From assembly GCA_029561505.1 (NCBI GenBank), contig JAKQXK010000155.1, forward strand, positions 1 through 5,662: a stretch of 5,662 bases of DNA, read 5' to 3'. Positions within the stretch are counted from its first letter, which is position 1; each line of letters opens with the position of its first letter. The translations under genes and the position numbers were made by a program. Below the pieces are notes generated by a model. The model did no database searches and had not been told where the DNA came from. It saw only the letters and a list, made by a program, of their open reading frames with translations. Below, piece after piece: positions 1-5,205 of the stretch. Source of the DNA: Spirochaetota bacterium. Its GTDB lineage: Bacteria; Spirochaetota; Leptospiria; Turneriellales; Turneriellaceae.

Positions 1-1
1 G

Positions 2-1075
2 CAAAAAGTGGGCAACCGCTTGCTCGTGATAAATCCGCCATACCCACCAATGGATGCCGCTACGCTCGACCGCAGCTTTGAATACCCTTACACGCGCATG
101 CCGCACCCGAAATACCGCAAGCGTGGGCAGATCTCTGCCTATGAAATGATCAAGTTTTCGATCAACACGCACCGCGGTTGTTTTGGCGGATGCAGTTTTT
201 GCACGATCTCTGCGCACCAGGGCAAGTTCATCGCTTCGCGGTCAAAAGAAAGCATCGCGCGCGAACTCGAGATTCTCGCCGAGCACCCCGAATTTAAGGG
301 CGTGATCTCAGATATGGGCGGGCCATCGGCAAACATGTACAAGATGCAGGGCAAAGACCTGTCGATCTGCGAACGCTGCAGCGCGCCTTCGTGCATTTTT
401 CCAAAAATCTGCAAGAACCTCGACACCGACCACCACGACCTCACCGAAATTTACCGCATGGTCAAGAACCACCCGAAGGTGAACCACGCATTCGTGGGTT
501 CGGGTGTGCGCTACGATCTGCTGATACCAAAAGATAACCAGCACGACAAAGCCAATGGCCTCAGCGAATACACCGAACAATTGGTTTCGCACCATGTTTC
601 GGGACGTCTCAAGGTCGCGCCCGAGCATACGGCAGATCATGTACTGAAAGTGATGCGCAAGCCTTCATTCAAATTGTTCCATGCGTTTAAGCAACAATTC
701 GAAAAGATAAACCGCAAGGCCGGCAAGAAGCAGCAGCTCATACCCTACTTCATTTCGTCGCACCCCGGTACCAGCGTCGAAGATATGGCAGACCTTGCAA
801 CCGAAACGGCCGAACTCGGTTTTCAGCTCGAGCAAGTGCAGGATTTCACCCCCACACCGATGACTGTCGCAACAGAAATTTATTACTCTGGCGTTCACCC
901 GTATACGGGAAAACCGGTGGCACAAAACCTTGATGAGCGTACGAAGAAGCTGCAGAATAGTTTTTTCTTCTGGTATAAAAAAGAAAACACCGGTTTGATT
1001 AAGAACGAGCTCGCAAAGATCAAACGCGGTGATCTGTGGCAGCGGCTGACCAAATCCAGAGGCAATAAGCCATAA
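2..1075 (+). CDS. ygiQ: YgiQ-family radical SAM protein, C-terminal part (5' end outside the window)
   Basis: Uncharacterised radical SAM family (UPF0313/YgiQ); biochemical substrate unknown. The radical SAM cluster motif C-x3-C-x2-C is visible as RGCFGGCSFC (codons from about 173), preceded by the family stretch containing RMPHPKY and AYEMIKFS. Other YgiQ hallmarks follow in order: SDMGGPSANMY, a second Cys-rich patch with CSAPSCIFPKIC ahead of DTDH, SGVRYDLL, LKVAPEHT, LIPYFISSHPGT, and QVQDFTPTPMT. The frame is open through the left edge and codons before the GTG at 8 (Gln-Lys) read straight in, so that GTG is internal and not the start. Family members are usually 600-750 residues; about 357 are present, so the N-terminal B12-binding-like half lies upstream. 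The gene ends in TAA inside a large palindrome and converges on the Panacea gene. Identity of the family is secure; function is not known. Confidence 0.95.
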   Translation, partial: QKVGNRLLVINPPYPPMDAATLDRSFEYPYTRMPHPKYRKRGQISAYEMIKFSINTHRGCFGGCSFCTISAHQGKFIASRSKESIARELEILAEHPEFKGVISDMGGPSANMYKMQGKDLSICERCSAPSCIFPKICKNLDTDHHDLTEIYRMVKNHPKVNHAFVGSGVRYDLLIPKDNQHDKANGLSEYTEQLVSHHVSGRLKVAPEHTADHVLKVMRKPSFKLFHAFKQQFEKINRKAGKKQQLIPYFISSHPGTSVEDMADLATETAELGFQLEQVQDFTPTPMTVATEIYYSGVHPYTGKPVAQNLDERTKKLQNSFFFWYKKENTGLIKNELAKIKRGDLWQRLTKSRGNKP

Positions 1076-1105
1076 ATGCGCTTTGCGCACTTATGGCTTA
1101 TTGCC
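1061..1105. terminator. Bidirectional stem-loop shared by two convergent genes
   Basis: A perfect 15-bp inverted repeat, GGCAATAAGCCATAA (1061-1075) against TTATGGCTTATTGCC (1091-1105), encloses an inner perfect 5-bp stem TGCGC (1077-1081) / GCGCA (1085-1089) with a TTT loop and a single A/C mismatch between stems. The TAA of ygiQ (1073-1075) is in the left arm and the stop of the minus-strand gene (1098-1100) is in the right arm. The position between convergent genes argues for a two-way terminator. Neither side has a clear U-tract after the stem, so classical intrinsic termination is not certain; it may instead block 3' exonucleases or act with a factor. Confidence 0.75.
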
Positions 1106-1655
1106 ACATCAATCTGTATATCTTTCGGCTCCAGGCTTTAAATTGCAGGTGAGGGCGTTTGGGAAAAGCGACGTTGGGTATAACTTCGTATAAACCCGTC
1201 TGCACATAGTGTTGGTAATATTGCGGAAAATATCGCGTCTCAAGATTCATCTCATTCTGCAGAGTCGATGAAACCATACGAACTGCCCGCAATTCTTCGC
1301 GACCGAGCACTGCCAGAAGTGGTGCATCGCTCTCAAACACCATTCCTCTCAGCACCATGATCTGCCGCCCATCAATCACCTCGGGTGCCACCTGTGGCAC
1401 CACGCGCACTTCACCGCGCGCAACCATCTCACTCATGAGTTCGTTGAAATGCCTGGGCACGGGAGACGCTTCGATGTGCAGGTAGTCAACCCCCGAAATT
1501 GTTTTGCCGTGTTTTTGAAAATAGTGCATCTCAGAATAATAGAGATTCTTGCAGAGTGCAACTCGATTGAGTTTGCCTGGCAGCTTGCGCAGAATAAAGA
1601 CAATCATACCGCGCATTCGGGCATATTCTTCGTAGATTTCTTTTGTGTGGCGCAT
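1098..1655 (-). CDS. Panacea-domain (SocA/DUF4065-like) protein
   Basis: About 185 residues. The N-terminal part matches the Panacea/SocA pattern: a helix ([19 protein letters not shown]), then [37 protein letters not shown] and a basic/valine strand ending in EVRVVP. Family members usually read GPVP where this one has SPVP. Proteins of this family include SocA, the ClpXP adaptor/antitoxin of Caulobacter, and many antitoxins paired with diverse toxins; others have no known partner. No membrane segment or signal peptide is seen. The ATG at 1655 is chosen; a GTG at 1700 would add 15 residues of poor character, and an ATG at 1616 would clip a helix. No good Shine-Dalgarno precedes any of them. 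The gene is divergent from ccr and convergent with ygiQ, with no toxin candidate beside it. Domain call by eye, fairly confident; biological role unknown. Confidence 0.75.
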   Translation of the reverse strand: MRHTKEIYEEYARMRGMIVFILRKLPGKLNRVALCKNLYYSEMHYFQKHGKTISGVDYLHIEASPVPRHFNELMSEMVARGEVRVVPQVAPEVIDGRQIMVLRGMVFESDAPLLAVLGREELRAVRMVSSTLQNEMNLETRYFPQYYQHYVQTGLYEVIPNVAFPKRPHLQFKAWSRKIYRLMWQ

Positions 1656-1747
1656 GGGGTGAGATTCGTTCAATATCGAACAATTTTTTCGTGCGTTCAC
1701 AGTTCAAAGATTTTGACAGCGTGTCGCGCAAATTTAGTTTCCCGCCC
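1656..1747. promoter_or_regulatory. Divergent intergenic control region between the Panacea gene and ccr
   Basis: These 92 bases must carry the promoters of both divergent genes if each has its own. A 14-bp near-palindrome, GTTCAATATCGAAC (1668-1681, one mismatched pair), could be an operator. Further GTTC words occur at 1695 and 1702, and a small TCAAA-gat-TTTGA inverted repeat at 1704-1716. A consensus-like TTGACA at 1713-1718 faces ccr, but no convincing -10 box follows at normal spacing; the best A/T stretch (AAATTTAGTTT, 1730-1740) lies only about 8 bases from the ATG, which would leave almost no leader. No strong site can be named with certainty. Confidence 0.3.
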
Positions 1748-2974
1748 ATGGCAAAAGAACTCTACGAACTCAACGAAGCAATACCAACGGGTGAAGTCCC
1801 TAAGAAGATGTACGCAGTCACGATTCGCGAAGAAAGATTCGGCGAACCCAAAAAAGCGTTCATGAAAGAAGTTGTCGATGTACCTGAAATCGGCCCAGAC
1901 GACGCGCTCGTCATGGTGCGGGCTGCGGGCATCAACTATAACAATGTCTGGGCCGCACTCGGCATACCGCTCAACATGGTCGACGTGCACCGCAAAGACC
2001 AGAACGATCATTCTGGCTTTCACATCGGCGGCTCTGATGCGTCTGGCATCGTCTACAAAGTTGGCGCAAATGTCAAAAACGTGAAAGTGGGCGACGAAGT
2101 GGTTGTGCACTGCGGTATGTGGGATGTCAATAATGCAGATATCAAAGCGGGTAAAGTAGACCCGATCGTTCATACATCCAACCGCATCTGGGGTTATGAA
2201 GTCAATTACGGCAGCTTTGCTCAATTCACCAAAGTGCAGGCTCACCAGTGCCTGCCGCGCCCAAAGCACCTCGACTGGAATGCTTCGGCCGCGTACATGC
2301 TCGTCGGCGCGACAGCTTACCGCATGCTGATGGGTTTTCCTGAGCATACCGTACGCAAAGACGACGTCGTGCTCATCTGGGGCGGCGCGGGTGGCCTCGG
2401 TTCAATGGCGATTCAGATCGTGCGTGAAATGGGCGGCAAACCAATCGCTGTGATTTCTGAAGCAAACAAAGTCGACTACTGCAAGAACCTCGGCGCAATC
2501 GGTGTCATCAACCGCAAAGATTTCAACCATTGGGGCATGCTGCCACACTGGAAAGACGAAGCGAAATATGCAGAATGGATCAAAGGTGCGCGCGCGTTCG
2601 GCAAAGCCATCTGGGAAATAGCCGGCAAGGGCGTAAATCCGCGCATCGTTTTTGAGCACCCGGGCGAAACCACGATACCAACTTCGTGCATGGTCGTTGA
2701 TCGTGGTGGCATGGTCGTCATCTGCGCCGGCACAACCGGTTACAACGCGACGGTCGACCTCAGATACCACTGGATGCACCAGAAGCGTCTGCAGGGTTCG
2801 CACTTTGCCAACGACGCACAGTCTGAGGCGTTCAACAATCTCGTACTAGAAAAGCGTATTGATCCGTGCCTGTCAAAGACGGTGTCATTCGATGAGATTG
2901 GCGACCTGCACCAGATTATGTACGAGAACAAGCACCCACATGGCAACATGGTGGCCACGGTTCAGCTCGGCTAA
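1748..2974 (+). CDS. ccr: Crotonyl-CoA carboxylase/reductase
   Basis: Cytoplasmic MDR-superfamily enzyme: crotonyl-CoA + CO2 + NADPH gives (2S)-ethylmalonyl-CoA, the key step of the ethylmalonyl-CoA pathway for acetyl-CoA assimilation, also used to make extender units. 408 residues, slightly shorter than the usual 420-450. Visible hallmarks in order: LYELNE and VPKKMYAV near the N-terminus; [13 protein letters not shown] (59-72); HIGGSDASG (92-100); RIWGYE (146-151); the nucleotide-binding loop WGGAGGLGS (211-219); [43 protein letters not shown] (344-353). The four CO2-binding positions defined in the Kitasatospora enzyme (Asn81, Phe170, Glu171, His365) appear to correspond to N63, Y150, E151 and H352. 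This supports a true carboxylase, with Tyr in place of Phe as in other members. The ATG at 1748 fits the family N-terminus; no Shine-Dalgarno is seen, so leaderless or weakly initiated translation is possible. No other pathway gene is in the window. Confidence 0.95.
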   Translation: MAKELYELNEAIPTGEVPKKMYAVTIREERFGEPKKAFMKEVVDVPEIGPDDALVMVRAAGINYNNVWAALGIPLNMVDVHRKDQNDHSGFHIGGSDASGIVYKVGANVKNVKVGDEVVVHCGMWDVNNADIKAGKVDPIVHTSNRIWGYEVNYGSFAQFTKVQAHQCLPRPKHLDWNASAAYMLVGATAYRMLMGFPEHTVRKDDVVLIWGGAGGLGSMAIQIVREMGGKPIAVISEANKVDYCKNLGAIGVINRKDFNHWGMLPHWKDEAKYAEWIKGARAFGKAIWEIAGKGVNPRIVFEHPGETTIPTSCMVVDRGGMVVICAGTTGYNATVDLRYHWMHQKRLQGSHFANDAQSEAFNNLVLEKRIDPCLSKTVSFDEIGDLHQIMYENKHPHGNMVATVQLG

Positions 2975-2986
2975 GCCGAACTGAAC
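2960..2986 (+). other. Hairpin with the ccr stop codon in its loop
   Basis: GTTCAG (2960-2965) pairs with CTGAAC (2981-2986), then a C/A mismatch, then TCGGC (2967-2971) with GCCGA (2975-2979). The TAA stop codon (2972-2974) forms the three-base loop. Perfect apart from the single mismatch. No U-tract follows, so it is probably not the terminator on its own; a 3'-end stabiliser or a pause element is possible. Confidence 0.5.
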
Positions 2987-3005
2987 TCGCCATCCATTGC
3001 TTGTC

Positions 3006-3036
3006 GCAACTGGGGTGCGCCCCGCACCATGGTTGC
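3006..3036 (+). other. Second hairpin downstream of ccr, with an alternative fold
   Basis: GGTGC (3014-3018) / GCACC (3024-3028) with loop GCCCC. It extends through one mismatch and two G-U wobbles to GCAAC (3006-3010) / GTTGC (3032-3036). The same bases can instead form GGGG (3012-3015) / CCCC (3020-3023) with a TGCG loop, so the two folds exclude each other. Lies in the 148-base gap between ccr and the transporter operon, just before the terminator. Confidence 0.4.
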
Positions 3037-3041
3037 CTGCA

Positions 3042-3074
3042 ACAAAAGAGCCGCGCATCGCGCGGCTCTTTTGT
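3042..3074. terminator. Intrinsic (rho-independent) terminator after ccr
   Basis: Perfect 14-bp stem: ACAAAAGAGCCGCG (3042-3055) and CGCGGCTCTTTTGT (3061-3074) around a CATCG loop. The GC-rich core is flanked by AAAAG on the left and CTTTT on the right, giving a U-rich tail on the plus strand and the same on the minus strand. It separates ccr from the following transporter operon, so that operon should have its own promoter between about 3075 and 3122; I could not identify convincing -35/-10 boxes there. Confidence 0.85.
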
Positions 3075-3110
3075 GAACAAGATAGATTTTGACGCTGTAT
3101 GTCGGCAGCC

Positions 3111-3114
3111 GGGG
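3111..3114 (+). promoter_or_regulatory. Possible Shine-Dalgarno for the adaptor gene
   Basis: GGGG lies 8 bases before the ATG at 3123. It is only a partial match to anti-SD, but it favours this start over the in-frame ATG at 3099, which has no purine-rich stretch close upstream and would add eight residues (SAAGACG-type) before the hydrophobic anchor. Confidence 0.35.
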
Positions 3115-3122
3115 CATGCGGC

Positions 3123-3914
3123 ATGGATATTCTTCGCGTCTTTATTCAGGGTAAACGCAAATATATAACGGCTGCGGTGGTCATAGCGGTAGCCTACTTT
3201 GCGGTGCAGCGCGTGCGCTCGGCACCCCCGACAATTGAAGTCCCCCTGAAAAAAACAACGATTGTGCGCACCGTTTACGGCCTGGGCACCGTGCAGGCAG
3301 AGCGTGAATACCAGTTAAAAATTGGTATCGCGGCGAACATCAGACGGTTGTACGTTAAAGAAGGCGATAACGTCAAGGCAGGTGACCGGTTGGTTGAGTT
3401 TGATCAGGTGCCCACGATGCGGTCGCCGATTTCAGGCGTGGTCTCGGCCGTTTCATTTGAAGAAGGCGAGGCTGTCTTTCCGCAGAACCCTGTTCTCAAG
3501 GTAATCGATCTCACGCGCCGGTATATCACGGTTTCGCTCGACGAAAAAGCAGCGGTTCTGATTAACAAAAAGCAGATCGTGCGCATCGCATTTGAAGGGC
3601 TGCCGGGAAAAACATTTCAAGGCTCGGTCACCTCAATATATCCGTCAGAAGGCCAGTTTTTTATCAAAGTTGATTCAAAAGAACTGCCCGGCGAAATTTT
3701 GCCGGGAATGTCAGCCGACCTCGCAATCGAAGCGGGCACGAAAGAAAATGTTTTTGTCGCGCCGATTCGCGCGGTACAAGACCGCAAGATTACCATCATT
3801 CGCGCGGGCAAAAAAATGCGCGTGCCCGTGCAGCTTGGTCTAACCCAAGGCGAAAAAGTAGAAATCGTCGCAGCCGATCTTACAGAAGGCGATCTGCTGA
3901 GATACCAGCAATGA
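3123..3914 (+). CDS. Periplasmic adaptor (membrane fusion protein, HlyD/MacA-like) without coiled-coil hairpin
   Basis: About 263 residues, well short of the usual 330-420 for adaptors. An N-terminal hydrophobic segment (about 14-28, after KRK) anchors it in the inner membrane; there is no lipobox cysteine. The first lipoyl half is about 60-94 (IRRLYVKEGDNVKAGDRLVEFD) and the second about 97-129 (RSPISGVVSAVSFEEGEAV, then LKVIDL). They are joined directly, so the alpha-helical hairpin normally inserted here is absent. A beta-barrel region follows (130-205, including VRIAFEGLPGKTFQGSVTSI and LPGMSADLAIEA), then a membrane-proximal domain (VFVAPIRAV onward). It is the first gene of an operon with the permease and ATPase, which it presumably assists in moving a substrate across or out of the envelope. 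Substrate unknown. The ATG at 3123 is preferred over 3099 because of the GGGG upstream. Confidence 0.85.
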   Translation: MDILRVFIQGKRKYITAAVVIAVAYFAVQRVRSAPPTIEVPLKKTTIVRTVYGLGTVQAEREYQLKIGIAANIRRLYVKEGDNVKAGDRLVEFDQVPTMRSPISGVVSAVSFEEGEAVFPQNPVLKVIDLTRRYITVSLDEKAAVLINKKQIVRIAFEGLPGKTFQGSVTSIYPSEGQFFIKVDSKELPGEILPGMSADLAIEAGTKENVFVAPIRAVQDRKITIIRAGKKMRVPVQLGLTQGEKVEIVAADLTEGDLLRYQQ

Positions 3915-3958
3915 ATGTGATTCAGGGGCAAATTCTCGCCACTGCTGAACCAACATGA
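3911..3958 (+). CDS. Possible 15-codon micro-ORF bridging adaptor and permease genes
   Basis: The ATG at 3911 overlaps the adaptor's TGA (ATGA, 3911-3914). The frame reads MNVIQGQILATAEPT and ends in a TGA (3956-3958) that overlaps the permease ATG (ATGA, 3955-3958). It therefore exactly fills the only gap in an otherwise overlapping operon. No Shine-Dalgarno stands close to either ATG. It may act as a relay for translational coupling rather than encode a functional peptide, or it may be chance. No homology can be claimed for a peptide this short. Confidence 0.3.
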   Translation: MNVIQGQILATAEPT

Positions 3959-5205
3959 TCTTCATTGCACTCAGACAACTTTGGGCGCGTAAACGCCAGA
4001 CAATACTGACGCTGCTTGGGGTTATGCTCGGCGCGGCGGCTTACATCGCCATCTCAGGTATCTTGCTGGGCTTTCGCGAATATCTGCTCGACCAGATGGT
4101 CAACAACGACTCGCATGTGCGCATTTCGGCAAAAGCGCGACTCGTCGAAGAAACCAGCTTCGAACACGTCTTCGCCAAAAAAAACGAAACACTGTTCTGG
4201 TTAGTGCCGCCGTCAGGCCGAAAAGACAGCCAGAAGATCGACAACGTGCAAGAGTGGTATCAGAGGCTGCGCGAAGACAACGATGTCGAAGCGTTCGCGC
4301 CCCAACTTAACGTCACGGTTCTCTACCGCAAGGGAAAAGTGACGCAGAATGGCCGCGTAATGGGTATTGTGCCCGCGATGCAGACGCGCGTTGCAATGAT
4401 TGAAAAGAACGTGCTGAAAGGCACGCTGCGCGAACTTGCTGAAAACGGCCAGAAGATCATGCTGGGTGAAGGTTTGCGCGAAAATCTGGGTCTGCGTTAC
4501 GGCGATTCTATCACAGTCATTAACAGCCGCGGCGACAAACAGCAGTTCAAGGTTTCGGGGTCATTTTCGAGCGGCAACCGCCAGATTGATGAAAGCCTCG
4601 CTTACGTTTCGCTGACCACCGCACAATCGATTGCGGGTAGCCCGGGGCAGGTTTCAGATATAGCCGTTCGCCTCAGCGACGTCAGAAAATCTTACCCAAA
4701 AGCGCAGCAGTGGTCTAACGACGAGTCAGCGAAAGTGCAGAGCTGGGAACAAATTAACGCTTCTATACTCGATGTCTTTCAGGTGCAGGATATGACGCGC
4801 TACATGATGTCGGCCATTATTCTGATCGTTGCGGGCTTTGGTATTTACAATATTCTCAGCATTGTGATCAGCCAAAAAAAGCGCGAGATTGCAATCTTGC
4901 GCTCGATCGGCTACGAAAGCACCGATATTCTCACAATTTTTATGACGCAGGGTATGCTACTGGGCTTCGCAGGGGGAGTTCTCGGGGTGCTGCTGGGTTA
5001 CGTGCTGTGCTGGCAGCTTTCGCATGTGACGTTCTCGAGCCCGATGACCAAGACGAAGGCCACCACCATGATGATTTCGTTTAATTATCTGATCTACATT
5101 TATGGTTTTCTCATGGCTCTGATCTCCACCACGATCGCAAGCTTTCTGCCGGCTCTCAAAGCCGGCAAGCTGTCACCGATCGACATCATTCGGGGGCAAG
5201 AATGA
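3955..5205 (+). CDS. ABC transporter permease, FtsX/MacB/LolC-E fold
   Basis: 416 residues. The topology is typical of the MacB/FtsX/Lol type: TM1 about 16-38 after a basic RQLWARKRQ start, a large periplasmic domain about 42-280, then TM2 (about 284-306), TM3 (about 325-352) and TM4 (about 376-400). Between TM2 and TM3 is the coupling segment SQKKREIAILRSIGYES, expected to contact the ATPase, and the C-terminus has the standard PALKAGKLSPIDIIRG ending. There is no fused ATPase domain, so it works with the separate downstream ATPase, probably as a dimer. Such permeases act mechanically on substrates in the periplasm or outer leaflet (lipoproteins, peptides, lipids, toxins). The start at 3955 is the first ATG after an in-frame TGA at 3946, and no Shine-Dalgarno is visible, so translation may depend on coupling. 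It ends in an ATGA overlap with the ATPase gene. Substrate not predictable. Confidence 0.92.
   Translation: MIFIALRQLWARKRQTILTLLGVMLGAAAYIAISGILLGFREYLLDQMVNNDSHVRISAKARLVEETSFEHVFAKKNETLFWLVPPSGRKDSQKIDNVQEWYQRLREDNDVEAFAPQLNVTVLYRKGKVTQNGRVMGIVPAMQTRVAMIEKNVLKGTLRELAENGQKIMLGEGLRENLGLRYGDSITVINSRGDKQQFKVSGSFSSGNRQIDESLAYVSLTTAQSIAGSPGQVSDIAVRLSDVRKSYPKAQQWSNDESAKVQSWEQINASILDVFQVQDMTRYMMSAIILIVAGFGIYNILSIVISQKKREIAILRSIGYESTDILTIFMTQGMLLGFAGGVLGVLLGYVLCWQLSHVTFSSPMTKTKATTMMISFNYLIYIYGFLMALISTTIASFLPALKAGKLSPIDIIRGQE
5147..5167 (+). other. Short hairpin near the 3' end of the permease gene
   Basis: TGCCGGC (5147-5153) pairs perfectly with GCCGGCA (5161-5167) around a 7-base loop, and the flanks AGCTT (5140-5144) and AAGCT (5166-5170) add further complementarity. 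It lies about 35 bases before the ATPase start. It falls inside codons for the conserved LPALKAGK motif, so it may be only a by-product of coding. Confidence 0.25.

Noticed and set aside
665..1090. Minus-strand ORF of 141 codons opposite ygiQ
   Set aside because: Antisense to conserved YgiQ motifs, with a composition (many Leu, Cys, Phe) expected of a shadow frame and no family resemblance.
1713..1740. A sigma70 promoter for ccr using TTGACA at 1713
   Set aside because: The -35 word is perfect, but no acceptable -10 box is found at 16-18 bases, and the start of transcription would fall at or inside the ATG. Kept only as a weak remark.
1643..1747. N-terminal extension of ccr to an ATG at 1643, or to a GTG at 1721
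   Set aside because: The added residues do not resemble any Ccr N-terminus, and the longer form would overlap the Panacea coding region; the ATG at 1748 fits the family.
1449..1865. Plus-strand ORF of 138 codons across the Panacea/ccr junction
   Set aside because: Overlaps two better-supported genes in other frames, and its sequence is low in order and shows no domain.
1697..2347. Long minus-strand ORF of 216 codons opposite the start of ccr
   Set aside because: It overlies conserved ccr codons, its protein is rich in His, Val and Phe with no recognisable motif, and it arises from the codon bias of the opposite strand.
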